Assembly: GCA_965278945.1 (NCBI GenBank)
Contig: OZ257128.1
Span: 1,240,001 to 1,304,000, forward strand
Reading direction: 5' to 3'
Origin: UBA10649 sp965278945
GTDB lineage: Bacteria > Actinomycetota > Actinomycetes > S36-B12
Length of the DNA stretch: 64,000 nucleotides
Shown here: positions 53,223-62,223 of the stretch, piece after piece
How positions within the stretch are numbered: the first letter of the stretch is position 1
Layout of the letters: each line of letters starts with the position of its first letter
The notes under the pieces: model-generated
What the model was told of the DNA's origin: nothing
Databases searched by the model: none
The model's input: only the letters and a program-made list of their open reading frames with translations
Program-made: the position numbers and the translations under genes

Positions 53223-54128
53223 TTACGACTGGACTGTTGCCGATTCGATAAACACCGGCTGCCGCGGAGCACCGTCTGCGGTGCCGTCGGCAACGCCCAC
53301 CGATGCGATCTCCTTGATGATGTCCAGGCCCTCGGTGACCGTTCCCCAGATGGTGTACCCGCTGGGCAGCGTCGTGTCGTCGTAGACGAGGAAGAACTGC
53401 GATCCACCCGTTCCCGGCCCGGCATTCGCCATCGCGACGGTGCCCGCGGGGTAGTTGGCCGCACCCTCAGCTGGCAGGTTCTCGTCGGGAACGACGTAGC
53501 CGGGGCCACCGGTTCCGTCTCCCGCCGGGTCTCCGCACTGAAGCACGAAGATGCCGGCAGTTGTCAGTCGATGGCATTGCGTGTTGTCGTAGAAGCCTTC
53601 GGACGCCAGGAAGACCTCGCTCGACACTGTTGCCGGCGCGTTCGGGTCCAGGGCGATGACGATGTTCCCGCAGTTGGTCGTGAACGTGATGCTCGTCGCC
53701 GTCTGGTCGGTCGGAGCAGACGCGTAGGACCTGTCATTGGCGCGAACGGTGCCCGGTGCGTGGCAGTCGAGGATTGCGGGCTCGCCGATCGGCTCGTCGG
53801 TCGTGCCAGCGCTTGGGCTCAGCTCGGGGCTTGCCGACACCGATGCCGACGGCTCGGGAGAGGCTGCCTCGGCCGCGGCCTGCGCGGACTGGAGGATGTC
53901 GGCGAGCTCTGACGGGTCGATCGACGAGGAGGGCGAGGCAACGGCATCGTCGGAGCGGGTGTTGGCGTAGACGACCCAGGCCACGGACCCGAACACGAGG
54001 GCGACGACCACGAGAACGGCGATGATCTTCTGGTTGCGTCGACGGCGAGAGCCGCTCGTGGCGCGGCGTGCCTGCTGCCGCTCGTACTTCGCACGGGCCA
54101 GCTCGCGCTGGCGCTTGTTGCCCGACAT
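53223..54128 (-). CDS. Membrane-anchored peptidylprolyl isomerase (cyclophilin type)
   Basis: I chose the ATG at 54128 (301 residues) with AAGGGG upstream. A basic N-terminus leads to one membrane helix (about 34-52), then a Ser/Pro/Glu-rich linker to ~115 and a cyclophilin domain: SITFTTNCGNIVIAL, FYDNTQCHRL, GTVAMANAGPGTGGSQFFL and GYTIWGTVTEG. It likely assists folding of exported proteins outside the membrane. It is divergent from the hydrolase gene at 54250. Confidence 0.92.
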   Translation of the reverse strand: MSGNKRQRELARAKYERQQARRATSGSRRRRNQKIIAVLVVVALVFGSVAWVVYANTRSDDAVASPSSSIDPSELADILQSAQAAAEAASPEPSASVSASPELSPSAGTTDEPIGEPAILDCHAPGTVRANDRSYASAPTDQTATSITFTTNCGNIVIALDPNAPATVSSEVFLASEGFYDNTQCHRLTTAGIFVLQCGDPAGDGTGGPGYVVPDENLPAEGAANYPAGTVAMANAGPGTGGSQFFLVYDDTTLPSGYTIWGTVTEGLDIIKEIASVGVADGTADGAPRQPVFIESATVQS

Positions 54129-54213
54129 CTGCACCCCTTGGTCCGGAACTCCCCAGTCGGCCCGAGGAGCGCTGCGTGAGTCTATGCGGCGCTCTGCGCA
54201 CGAGGCCGACCGA

Positions 54214-54219
54214 TAGGCT
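54214..54219 (+). promoter_or_regulatory. Predicted -10 box (TAGGCT) before the MBL hydrolase gene
   Basis: TAGGCT would start transcription near 54226, leaving a ~24-nt leader that holds GAGGGA before GTG 54250. This supports the GTG over the ATG at 54220, which would lie upstream of the predicted start. Confidence 0.45.
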
Positions 54220-54249
54220 ATGCGCCTCAACGCGACCGAGGGAACTGAC

Positions 54250-54954
54250 GTGCTGGTAGCTGGATTCCCGACGGGCTCGTGGTCGACGAACTGCTTTCTC
54301 GTCGCGGCGGGTCCGGGCGAGCCGTGCATCATCGTCGATCCCGGCCAGGAGTCCATCGACGGCGTTCACGACATCATCCGCGAGCACCGGCTCGCTCCCG
54401 CGGCCGTTCTTCTCACGCACGGGCATATCGATCACATCTGGTCGGTCGCTCCGTTGTCGTCTGAATTCGGCATCCCCGCGATGATCCATTCCGCGGATCG
54501 TCATCGGCTCGCGGACCCCGCGGGGACGACGCTGCTGGCGTCACGCGAGCAGTTGTTGTCGATGACGAAGAACTCCCTGGAGCTCACCGAGCCGGATGAC
54601 GTACGCGTAGTCGAGGACGACGACGTGCTGGAACTGGTCGGGATGCGATTTCGCGTCCGGCATGCACCGGGTCACACCGAGGGTTCGGTCGTGTTCGAGA
54701 TCGAGGACGTCATGCTCAGCGGCGACGTGTTGTTCGCGGGTTCGATCGGGCGCACGGACCTGCCGGGCGGCGACCATGCCGCCATGCTCGACTCACTTCG
54801 TCGGGTGGTTCTCTCCGCTCCCGACGAGACGACGGTGCTGCCGGGCCACGGGCCGCAGACGACGATCGCGGCCGAGCGGGCGACCAATCCGTACCTCACT
54901 GCTCTGATCGCTGATTCCGGCGAAGCACTGCCGCAGCGTCGAACCGGGCTGTAA
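54250..54954 (+). CDS. Metallo-beta-lactamase-fold hydrolase (glyoxalase II-like)
   Basis: I chose GTG 54250 (234 residues) by its ribosome site. The metal motif is THGHIDH (56-62); further ligands are in APGHTEG, LSGDVLFAGSIGRTDLPGGD and LPGHGPQTT. The sequence resembles YcbL/GloB-type thioesterases found before hisS in actinobacteria. The natural substrate is uncertain. hisS starts 3 nt downstream. Confidence 0.88.
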   Translation: MLVAGFPTGSWSTNCFLVAAGPGEPCIIVDPGQESIDGVHDIIREHRLAPAAVLLTHGHIDHIWSVAPLSSEFGIPAMIHSADRHRLADPAGTTLLASREQLLSMTKNSLELTEPDDVRVVEDDDVLELVGMRFRVRHAPGHTEGSVVFEIEDVMLSGDVLFAGSIGRTDLPGGDHAAMLDSLRRVVLSAPDETTVLPGHGPQTTIAAERATNPYLTALIADSGEALPQRRTGL

Positions 54955-54956
54955 TC

Positions 54957-56237
54957 GTGGTGACCTTCAGCGCACCCAAGGGCGTGCCCGACTACTTCCC
55001 GCCCCAGTCCGAGCAGTTCATCGCTGTTCGCGATGCTCTCGCCGCGCCCGCGCGGCTCGCGGGATACGGATACGTCGAGCTCCCGATCTTCGAGGACACC
55101 GCACTGTTCGTGCGGGGCGTCGGGGAGTCGTCCGATGTCGTGAGCAAGGAGATGTACACGTTCGAGGATCGCGGTGGACGCTCGCTGACTCTTCGTCCCG
55201 AGGGCACGGCCGGAGTCATGCGACTTGTGATCGAGCACCGGCTCGATCGCGGACCGCTGCCGGTGAAGCTCTGGTACAGCGGTCCGTTCTTCCGCGCGGA
55301 GCGACCGCAGCAGGGCAGATACCGGCAGTTCCAGCAGGTGGGCATCGAGGCGATCGGCGTTGATGACCCCGCGCTCGATGCCGAGGTCATCGCACTCGCC
55401 GACGAGGCGTACCGCTCCCTCGGTCTGACGAAGTACGAATTGCTGCTGACGTCCCTGGGCTGCGCCACGTGCAGGCCGCCGTACCGCGAACTGCTCCTGC
55501 AGTTCCTTCGCGGACTGGATCTCGACGAGGCGACTACGAAGCGCGCGGCCGTGAACCCACTGCGCGTGCTCGACGACAAGCGTCCCGAGGTGCAGGCGAT
55601 GCTCGGCGACGCGCCGTTGATGGTCGACCACCTGTGCGAGGACTGCCAGCAGCACTACGACAGCGTTCGCGGGTTCCTGCGCGTGCAGGGGGTGACGTGG
55701 GTCGAGGCACCCCGATTGGTGCGCGGTCTCGACTACTACACGAAGACCACCTTCGAGTTCTCGCATCCGCTGCTCGGCGCCCAGGCCGGAATCGGAGGCG
55801 GGGGTCGCTATGACGGGCTCATGGAGTCGGTTGGCGGCGCGGCCCTATCGGGCATCGGCTTCGGGCTGGGTACCGATCGGACGATGCTCGCGTGTGCTGC
55901 CGAAGGCCTGACGCCGGGCGAGGCAATCCTGGTCGACACCTTCCTCGTCCCGATCGGAGAGCAGCATCGCGCAGCGATTGTCGCCCTGATGACCGAGCTC
56001 AGAACGCGCGGCGTCCGCGCGGACATGGCATACGGCACGAAGACCGTGAAGGCCGCGATGAAGTCTGCCGATCGCAGTGGGGCACCGGTGGTCGTCATCG
56101 TGGGCGACGACGACGCGAACGCTGGCGTGGCTCAGGTCAAGGACATGGCCAGCGGCGAGCAGGTCGCGGTCGCGTGGCAGGGTGTGGCCGATGCGCTCGT
56201 CGAACGGGCGCACAAGCAACGGAAGGACGCGCGGTGA
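54957..56237 (+). CDS. hisS: Histidyl-tRNA synthetase
   Basis: 426 residues from GTG 54957 (GTG 54960 is in frame). Motif 2 region has FFRAERPQQGRYRQFQQVG, the histidine-specific motif is VRGLDYYTKTTFEF and motif 3 has GFGLGTDR. The C-terminal anticodon-binding domain is present (TFLVPIGEQHR). It charges tRNA-His. It overlaps aspS by GTGA. Confidence 0.96.
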   Translation: MVTFSAPKGVPDYFPPQSEQFIAVRDALAAPARLAGYGYVELPIFEDTALFVRGVGESSDVVSKEMYTFEDRGGRSLTLRPEGTAGVMRLVIEHRLDRGPLPVKLWYSGPFFRAERPQQGRYRQFQQVGIEAIGVDDPALDAEVIALADEAYRSLGLTKYELLLTSLGCATCRPPYRELLLQFLRGLDLDEATTKRAAVNPLRVLDDKRPEVQAMLGDAPLMVDHLCEDCQQHYDSVRGFLRVQGVTWVEAPRLVRGLDYYTKTTFEFSHPLLGAQAGIGGGGRYDGLMESVGGAALSGIGFGLGTDRTMLACAAEGLTPGEAILVDTFLVPIGEQHRAAIVALMTELRTRGVRADMAYGTKTVKAAMKSADRSGAPVVVIVGDDDANAGVAQVKDMASGEQVAVAWQGVADALVERAHKQRKDAR

Positions 56238-57991
56238 TCCGCACGCATGAGGCTGGGACCCTTCGACTCGACGATGCGGGGTCGACCATCACGCTCGCCG
56301 GATGGGTGGCCAGCCGCCGCGACCACGGGGGAGTCGCCTTCCTCGACCTGCGCGACGCGAGCGGGATCGTTCAGGTGGTCGTTCGCGACGCCGAGGTCGC
56401 TCACGGACTGCGCGACGAGTACTGCATCAAGGTCGTGGGCACGGTCCAGGCGCGCCCCGACGGCAACCAGAACCCCGAGCTGCCCAGTGGCGACATCGAG
56501 GTCATTGCCGATGACATCGAGATCCTGTCGGCCAGCGCCCCGCTTCCATTCCCGATCGACGATCGCGTGTCGATCGGCGACGAGGTCCGCCTGAAGTACC
56601 GCTATCTGGACCTGCGCCGCCCCGCGGCGGGCAACGCGCTCCGGATGCGATCGAAGGTGAACCAACTGGCACGAGACGTGCTCCTTGCGCGCGACTTCAT
56701 CGAGATCGAGACGCCCACACTCACCCGCTCGACTCCCGAGGGTGCGCGCGACTTCCTCGTTCCCGTCCGATTGCAGCCCGGGCACTGGTACGCGCTGCCG
56801 CAGTCCCCACAGTTGTTCAAGCAACTGCTCATGGTCGGCGGAATGGAGCGCTACTTCCAGATCGCGCGCTGCTACCGCGACGAGGACTTCCGCGCGGACC
56901 GTCAGCCCGAGTTCACCCAGCTCGATGTCGAAATGTCCTTCGTCGATCAGGAGGACGTGCTCGAGGTAGGCGAGGCGATCATCCGCGCGCTGTGGAAGGG
57001 CGTCCTCGGCTACGAGATCGGCGAGATCCCGCGCATGACCTACGCCGAGGCGATGCGCCGCTACGGCAGTGACAAGCCCGACCTGCGGTTCGAGCTCGAG
57101 CTGATCGACATGACCGAGTTCTTCAAGGACACCCCGTTCCGCGTCTTCCAGGCCGAGCATGTCGGCGCTGTCGTCATGCCGGGCGGCGCTGACCAGCCGC
57201 GCAAGCAGTTCGACGCCTGGCAGGAGTGGGCCAAGCAGCGCGGCGCGAAGGGCCTGGCCTACGTCACCGTTGCCGAGGACGGCACCCTCGGCGGACCGGT
57301 CGCCAAGAACCTCAGCGAGACCGAGGTTGCCGGACTCGTGGCCGCCGTCGGCGCCAAGCCGGGCGACTGCGTGTTCTTCGGCGCCGGCAAGGCATCCGAT
57401 GCGCGCGCGCTCCTCGGTGCCGCACGACTGGAGATCGCCAAGCGACTGGGGCTCATCGACGAGTCGGCCTGGTCCTTCCTATGGGTGATCGACGCGCCGA
57501 TGTTCGAGGAGATCGACAACGAGGACGGCACCAAGGGCTGGACCGCCGTCCATCACCCGTTCACCTCTCCGAACGCGGAGTGGCTGGACCGCTTCGAGGA
57601 CGCCCCGGACCAGGCTCTGGCGTACGCCTACGACATCGTCTGCAATGGCAACGAGATCGGCGGAGGATCGATCCGTATCCACCAGGCCAGCGTCCAGGAG
57701 CGCGTGTTCGCGCTGCTCGGCATGAGCGAGAGCGAGGCGCGCGACAAGTTCGGGTTCCTGCTCGACGCGTTCGCGTACGGCCCGCCGCCGCACGGCGGCA
57801 TCGCGATCGGTTGGGACCGCACCTGCATGCTCCTGGCCGGAGCTCCGTCGATCCGCGATGTCATCGCGTTCCCGAAGTCCGGCGGAGGCCAGGATCCGCT
57901 CACCGGCGCTCCCACGCCGATCACCGCGCAGCAGCGGAAGGAGGCGGGCATTGACGCCGCTCCAGCCGCTCCTGCAGGCGCGACCGACTGA
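56234..57991 (+). CDS. aspS: Aspartyl-tRNA synthetase
   Basis: 585 residues from GTG 56234. An OB-fold anticodon domain (RRDHGGVAFLDLRDASGIVQ) is followed by the class II core with LPQSPQLFKQLLMVGG, CYRDEDFRADRQPEFTQLD (motif 2), the bacterial GAD insertion (about 300-420) and GGIAIGWDRTCMLL (motif 3). It charges tRNA-Asp. Whether it also serves tRNA-Asn cannot be judged here. Confidence 0.96.
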   Translation: MIRTHEAGTLRLDDAGSTITLAGWVASRRDHGGVAFLDLRDASGIVQVVVRDAEVAHGLRDEYCIKVVGTVQARPDGNQNPELPSGDIEVIADDIEILSASAPLPFPIDDRVSIGDEVRLKYRYLDLRRPAAGNALRMRSKVNQLARDVLLARDFIEIETPTLTRSTPEGARDFLVPVRLQPGHWYALPQSPQLFKQLLMVGGMERYFQIARCYRDEDFRADRQPEFTQLDVEMSFVDQEDVLEVGEAIIRALWKGVLGYEIGEIPRMTYAEAMRRYGSDKPDLRFELELIDMTEFFKDTPFRVFQAEHVGAVVMPGGADQPRKQFDAWQEWAKQRGAKGLAYVTVAEDGTLGGPVAKNLSETEVAGLVAAVGAKPGDCVFFGAGKASDARALLGAARLEIAKRLGLIDESAWSFLWVIDAPMFEEIDNEDGTKGWTAVHHPFTSPNAEWLDRFEDAPDQALAYAYDIVCNGNEIGGGSIRIHQASVQERVFALLGMSESEARDKFGFLLDAFAYGPPPHGGIAIGWDRTCMLLAGAPSIRDVIAFPKSGGGQDPLTGAPTPITAQQRKEAGIDAAPAAPAGATD

Positions 57992-58670
57992 CCCGTTCGT
58001 CCAGTGGATGGTCCGGGACCTGGTTCCCGATCATCTGGTCGTCGACGGCGAGAACACCGCGTGGATCTGGGGCGGACGCACGAGCGGGGAGGTCTGGGCG
58101 ACGGCCCTCGGCGAGGATCCTGAACGAACTGCCGGGCTCATCGCGAAGCTCGCGGAACTGACGTCGGTCGACGGCGTCACTGTGCCTGACGACGCTTTTG
58201 TGTTCCTGCCCGCACGCCTGCAGAGCCCGGACCCCGGTCACTGGTGCTACTGGACACTCGACCCGACGGATGCACCCGCGGCCTCGGACGTCGCCGTCGA
58301 TCTCGCACTCGACGATCCGAGAATCTCGGGGCTGCTTGCACATTCCACGTCCGCTCACGTGTTTCCCGGGGATCCAGAAGTCGTGCGCTGGTCGGGCGTG
58401 GTCGATGGCGATCGCCTGGTGTCGGTGGCGGGCCAGGTGACCGAGCGAACAGGCGCGGCTCACATCGTGAGCGTGTGCACCGATCCGTCCGTCCGCGGCA
58501 GAGGCCTCGCGCGCGAGGCGTGCTCGCGGATCATCCACGACGCCATCGCCGATGGCTCCCCGCAGATCGTCCTGGAGATGTACGCCGCGAACGAGGCGGG
58601 CCGGCGCACCTACTCCGCCCTGGGGTTCACCGAGGTCGGCCGCTACAAGTCCGGCCTCCTCCGGCCCTAG
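57951..58670 (+). CDS. GNAT-family N-acetyltransferase
   Basis: I chose TTG 57951 (239 residues), six bases after a perfect AAGGAGG that lies inside aspS; the gene overlaps aspS by 41 nt. The N-terminal half resembles a degenerate acetyltransferase fold; the C-terminal half has SVCTDPSVRGRGLAREACSR (acetyl-CoA loop RGRGLA) and the motif B segment EAGRRTYSALGFTEVGRYKS. Substrate unknown. The stop codon abuts the IS30-family element. Confidence 0.82.
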   Translation: MTPLQPLLQARPTDPFVQWMVRDLVPDHLVVDGENTAWIWGGRTSGEVWATALGEDPERTAGLIAKLAELTSVDGVTVPDDAFVFLPARLQSPDPGHWCYWTLDPTDAPAASDVAVDLALDDPRISGLLAHSTSAHVFPGDPEVVRWSGVVDGDRLVSVAGQVTERTGAAHIVSVCTDPSVRGRGLAREACSRIIHDAIADGSPQIVLEMYAANEAGRRTYSALGFTEVGRYKSGLLRP

Positions 58671-58737
58671 CAAACTCTCCGCGAGTGGGCACTTGGTGCT
58701 GCTTTCCGGCGCTTGGGTTCAAGGGATCGATGCAACA
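58670..58737 (+). repeat. Left terminal inverted repeat of the IS
   Basis: Matches the reverse complement of 59947-60014: shared GCAAAC, CGCGAGTGGGCAC, TGGTG, GTTCAAG-like and GATGCAACA blocks in the same order. Confidence 0.8.
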
Positions 58738-58756
58738 CCTGAGGTGAAGAGGTGTT
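58734..58756 (+). promoter_or_regulatory. Hairpin overlapping the transposase ribosome site
   Basis: AACACCT (58734-58740) pairs with AGGTGTT (58750-58756) over nine bases, ending directly at the GTG 58757. The AAGAGG ribosome site lies in the loop and right arm, so folding would block translation of messages that read in from outside. Confidence 0.5.
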
Positions 58757-59965
58757 GTGATGCTTGGTCCTCCGGGGTTGCCGCCAGCGGTGCGGCTCGG
58801 GTTTTGGCAGTGGGTGCGGTCGGGGTTGTCGGTCGCGGAGGCGGCTGCTGCGGCGGGCGTGTCCGAGCGCACGGGTGCGGGGTGGTTCGGTGAGGCTGGC
58901 GGAGTGATTCCTCCATCGGTGACGCCCGGCAAGGTCAGGCCTCGGTTGACGTTCGATCAGCGTGAGGAGATCGCGGTCCTGCGTGGGTCGGGGGCGTCGA
59001 ACGCGGAGATCGCGCGGGCGGTGGGCTGTCACCGGTCCACGATCGGGCGTGAGCTGGCGATGAACTCCACGTTCTTCGCCGACCGGCACCTGCCTAGGTA
59101 TCGGGCGTCGATGGCGCAGAAGCGCTCCGACTGGCGGGCTCGCCGGCCGAAGGCGTCCGCGCTCAAGGCCAACGACCGGCTGCGGCAGGTGGTGCAAGAT
59201 CACTTGGAGGACGAACTCAGCCCGGAGCAGATCTCAGGTCGGCTGAGGATCGATTTCCCTGATGATCCGGAGATGCGCGTGAGTCACGAGGCGATCTACC
59301 AGGCGTTGTTCGTCCAGGGCCGCGGCGCGTTGCGCCGTGACCTGCACCAACGGCTGCGCACGGGCCGGGCGATCCGCAAGACCCGGAGGACCGCAGGTGA
59401 GCGCCGTGGCCGGATCCCGGGGATGGTCTCCATCACCGAGCGCCCGCCCGAGGTCGCCGACCGTGCTGTTCCTGGCCATTGGGAGGGCGACCTGATCGTG
59501 GGGAAGAACTCCGGCTCGGCGATCGGGACCTTGGTCGAGCGGGCAACCGGGTTCTGCCTGCTGCTGCACCTTCCCGGCAACCACGGCGCGGACGCGGTAG
59601 CCGACGCGATGATCACCGCGATGAGCCAGCTGCCGGCGACCTTGCGACGCACGCTGACCTGGGACCAGGGATCGGAGATGGCCAACCACGTCCAGATCGC
59701 CGCAGCCACGGACCTGGACATCTACTTCTGCGATCCCCACTCACCATGGCAGCGCGGATCCAACGAGAACACCAACGGCCTGCTGCGTCAGTACTTCGCC
59801 AAAGGCTCCGACCTGTCGGTCTATGCCCCGGACTATCTCGAGCACGTCAGCCGAAAACTGAACAACCGGCCACGCAAACGCCACGGCTTCAAGACACCAG
59901 CCGAAATGCTCGACCACCTACTGTCAGAACCGGTCAATCCAACCGATGTTGCATCCACCGCTTGA
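58757..59965 (+). CDS. IS30-family transposase
   Basis: 402 residues from GTG 58757. The N-terminus has two HTH regions (WVRSGLSVAEAAAAAGVSER and ASNAEIARAVGCHRSTIGRE). The DDE core is seen as HWEGDLIVG, LTWDQGSEMANH and CDPHSPWQRGSNENTNGLLR with the final Glu, ending RKRHGFKTPAEML. Full length for the family and no frameshift, so it may be active. Its 3' end overlaps the right inverted repeat. Confidence 0.94.
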   Translation: MMLGPPGLPPAVRLGFWQWVRSGLSVAEAAAAAGVSERTGAGWFGEAGGVIPPSVTPGKVRPRLTFDQREEIAVLRGSGASNAEIARAVGCHRSTIGRELAMNSTFFADRHLPRYRASMAQKRSDWRARRPKASALKANDRLRQVVQDHLEDELSPEQISGRLRIDFPDDPEMRVSHEAIYQALFVQGRGALRRDLHQRLRTGRAIRKTRRTAGERRGRIPGMVSITERPPEVADRAVPGHWEGDLIVGKNSGSAIGTLVERATGFCLLLHLPGNHGADAVADAMITAMSQLPATLRRTLTWDQGSEMANHVQIAAATDLDIYFCDPHSPWQRGSNENTNGLLRQYFAKGSDLSVYAPDYLEHVSRKLNNRPRKRHGFKTPAEMLDHLLSEPVNPTDVASTA

Positions 59966-60014
59966 ATCCACCGCGCGCAAACACGACACCACGTGCCCAC
60001 TCGCGGGGGTTTGC
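59947..60014 (-). repeat. Right terminal inverted repeat of the IS
   Basis: Partner of 58670-58737. It covers the last codons of the transposase. The TPR gene's predicted -10 box starts 11 nt beyond it. Confidence 0.8.
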
Positions 60015-60024
60015 GGGCGGTCCG

Positions 60025-60030
60025 TAGGGT
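60025..60030 (+). promoter_or_regulatory. Predicted -10 box (TAGGGT) for leaderless TPR gene
   Basis: TAGGGT, then GAGCGC, then ATG 60037. It sits just outside the IS; any -35 would fall inside the IS end. Confidence 0.5.
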
Positions 60031-60036
60031 GAGCGC

Positions 60037-60579
60037 ATGACGTGGACCGACGGCGACGCTGGCCCCTTCTACCGGCGGTTCAGGCCCGACGACCTCGAGT
60101 CCGCGGATCGTGAGATTGATGCCCTGAACCGGTTGCTTTCCGACTCGGGCCAGATCTCCGATGCCGAGCTCATGACCGCTCACCTCGATCTCGCGAGCCT
60201 GCTGATTCAGCGAGACCGCGAGCTCGAGGCTCTTTCCCATATCGAGGCGGCTCGCGTGATTGCCGAGCGCCTCGGTGACACGCACGGTCTCATCGAGGTC
60301 TACCTCAACCTCGGAACGGCGCAGCAGTACCTCGGCGAGCGCGATGCCGCACAGGATTCGTATCAGCGTGGGCTTGACTTGTGCGCGTCGATCCAGGGTC
60401 CTGACCATGCCCACTTCCTCTTGCAGCATCGAGGCCGGTGCTTCGTGGAGCAGGGCCGCGTCACCGAGGCGAGGAACTGCTTCGAGCAGGCACTCGCAGT
60501 ACGCATCGAGCTGGGCGACGAGCGGCTCGTCCGCTCGTCCGCGGAAGCGCTGGCGCACCTGCCGGACGATGCCTCCTGA
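60037..60579 (+). CDS. TPR-repeat protein
   Basis: 180 residues with three to four tetratricopeptide units from about residue 45 (EALSHIEAARVIAERLGD, LIEVYLNLGTAQQYLGERDA, ARNCFEQALAVRIELGD). No signal peptide. Probably a protein-interaction scaffold; partner unknown. It lies between the IS and rarA. Confidence 0.8.
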   Translation: MTWTDGDAGPFYRRFRPDDLESADREIDALNRLLSDSGQISDAELMTAHLDLASLLIQRDRELEALSHIEAARVIAERLGDTHGLIEVYLNLGTAQQYLGERDAAQDSYQRGLDLCASIQGPDHAHFLLQHRGRCFVEQGRVTEARNCFEQALAVRIELGDERLVRSSAEALAHLPDDAS

Positions 60580-60598
60580 CCGGTCCGCCGCGGAGCCA

Positions 60599-60604
60599 TA
60601 TGGT
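60599..60604 (+). promoter_or_regulatory. Predicted -10 box (TATGGT) for leaderless rarA
   Basis: TATGGT, then GACGGC, then the ATG at 60611. No ribosome site is apparent. Confidence 0.5.
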
Positions 60605-60610
60605 GACGGC

Positions 60611-61942
60611 ATGACCTTGTTCGACGACGGGTTGTCGTCCGGCCGCTCGTCGGCACCTCTCGCGGTGCGCATGCGTCCGCGAACCCTCGATGAGGTCGTC
60701 GGCCAGGATCAGGCGCTGGCTCCAGGCTCGCCGCTGCGGACCCTGCTCACCGCCGCTCACGATGCTCCCGTCGTGTCCGTCATCCTGTGGGGTCCACCGG
60801 GTACGGGAAAGACGACACTGGCGAGCCTGCTGTCCGTGGGCAGCGGTCGATCGTTCGTGGAACTGTCCGCGGTGACCGCCGGAGTGAAGGACGTTCGCCA
60901 GGTCATCGAGCAGGCACGAAACGGCCTCGGCATGCATGGCCGCGGGACGGTCCTGTTCATCGACGAGGTGCATCGGTTCAGCAAGACGCAGCAGGACGCG
61001 CTGCTGCCCGCCGTCGAGAACGGCTGGGTCACCTTGATCGCGGCGACCACCGAGAACCCGAACTTCTCGGTCATCTCGCCGCTGCTGTCCCGCAGCGTCG
61101 TCGTGTCGCTGTCACCGCTCACGGACGACCACGTGCAGGAGGTGGTGACGCGGGCGATCGCCGATCCACGCGGACTCGGCGGGGCGATCGAGGTCGACGA
61201 GGACGCGCTCGCGCATCTCGTGCGCACCTCGAATGGCGATGCCCGTCGCGCGCTGACCGGACTGGACGCTGCCGCGACGTCGGCGATCGCTACCGGACGG
61301 ACTCGCGTCACGCTCGCCGATGCCGAACGGGCCGTCCAGCAGGCATCGGTGCCGTACGACAAGGACGGTGACCAGCACTACGACGTCATCAGTGCGTTCA
61401 TCAAGAGCCTGCGCGGCAGCGACCCGGACGCTGCACTGCACTACCTCGCCCGGATGATCGAGGCAGGCGAGGATCCGCGCTTCATCGCCCGGCGCCTCAT
61501 GATCCTGGCCAGCGAGGACATCGGCATGGCCGACCCGAGCGCGCTGCAGACAGCGGTCGCGGCGGCCGAGGCGGTCGCCATGATCGGCATGCCGGAGGGC
61601 GGCATCATTCTCGCGCACGCCACCATCCACTGCGCCCTGGCGCCGAAGTCGAATGCGGTGGTGGCCGGGCTTGGCGCAGCGATCGCCGACGTGAAGGCCG
61701 GAGGCATCGGACGCGTACCGCCGCCACTGCGCGACAGTCACTATCCGGGGGCGACCGCCCTCGGTCACGGCCGCGGCTACGTCTATCCCCACGACGAGCC
61801 GGGCGGCGTGGCCGCGCAGCAGTACCTGCCCGACGAGCTCACAGATCGCACCTATTACCGCCCGACCTCGCACGGCGCCGAGGCCGCGTGGGGGGACATT
61901 GCCGCCCGCCTGCGGGAGATGCGCCGGTACGACGACCGTTAG
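60611..61942 (+). CDS. rarA: Replication-associated recombination protein A (RarA/MgsA)
   Basis: 443 residues. AAA+ ATPase with Walker A GPPGTGKTT, Walker B LFIDEVHRF, sensor ATTENPNFSVISPLLSR and the RarA C-terminal tetramerisation region (ASEDIGMADPSALQTAVAAA, GYVYPHDEPGG). It acts at stalled replication forks. Next to alaS as in many bacteria. Confidence 0.95.
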   Translation: MTLFDDGLSSGRSSAPLAVRMRPRTLDEVVGQDQALAPGSPLRTLLTAAHDAPVVSVILWGPPGTGKTTLASLLSVGSGRSFVELSAVTAGVKDVRQVIEQARNGLGMHGRGTVLFIDEVHRFSKTQQDALLPAVENGWVTLIAATTENPNFSVISPLLSRSVVVSLSPLTDDHVQEVVTRAIADPRGLGGAIEVDEDALAHLVRTSNGDARRALTGLDAAATSAIATGRTRVTLADAERAVQQASVPYDKDGDQHYDVISAFIKSLRGSDPDAALHYLARMIEAGEDPRFIARRLMILASEDIGMADPSALQTAVAAAEAVAMIGMPEGGIILAHATIHCALAPKSNAVVAGLGAAIADVKAGGIGRVPPPLRDSHYPGATALGHGRGYVYPHDEPGGVAAQQYLPDELTDRTYYRPTSHGAEAAWGDIAARLREMRRYDDR

Positions 61943-61945
61943 GGT
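61940..61945 (+). promoter_or_regulatory. Predicted -10 box (TAGGGT) before the small membrane gene
   Basis: TAGGGT overlaps the rarA stop codon and lies seven bases before ATG 61953. Confidence 0.4.
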
Positions 61946-61952
61946 TGCCTCC

Positions 61953-62213
61953 ATGCGAAGGATGGTGTGGGTTGCCGTGGGCGCGGCGGGCGGGATTTTC
62001 GTCTACAAGCGCGCCCAGACGGCTGTCGCTGATGCGCGGGAACGCGGTGTGGTCCTCACCGCCCAGCAGCTTGGTCACTCCGCTGCTTCGGCCGTGACCG
62101 CAGCCCGCGAGTTCGCGGTCGGGGCAACCACGCGAGCGCCGGAGGAGCCCCGCACGCCAGGGGCTGCCGCCGCCCGCGTCCTTGCCGCCGCCCGCCGAAC
62201 CCCCCAGAAGTAG
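61953..62213 (+). CDS. Small DUF6167-like membrane protein
   Basis: 86 residues from ATG 61953. MRRMVWVAVGAAGGIFVYKRA gives one N-terminal helix, followed by an Ala-rich amphipathic region and a Pro/Ala/Arg tail. Similar small proteins lie directly upstream of alaS in many actinobacteria. Function unknown. Confidence 0.72.
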   Translation: MRRMVWVAVGAAGGIFVYKRAQTAVADARERGVVLTAQQLGHSAASAVTAAREFAVGATTRAPEEPRTPGAAAARVLAAARRTPQK

Positions 62214-62223
62214 GAGAGCTTTC

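Larger units (their letters stand above)
58670..60014. mobile_element. IS30-family insertion sequence (~1.35 kb)
   Basis: One transposase gene is bounded by imperfect 68-bp inverted repeats whose outer part GCAAAC-(2-3 nt)-CCGCGAGTGGGCAC is nearly identical at both ends. The element is inserted between the acetyltransferase and TPR genes. I could not define a target duplication, so the exact ends are uncertain by a few bases. Confidence 0.85.
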
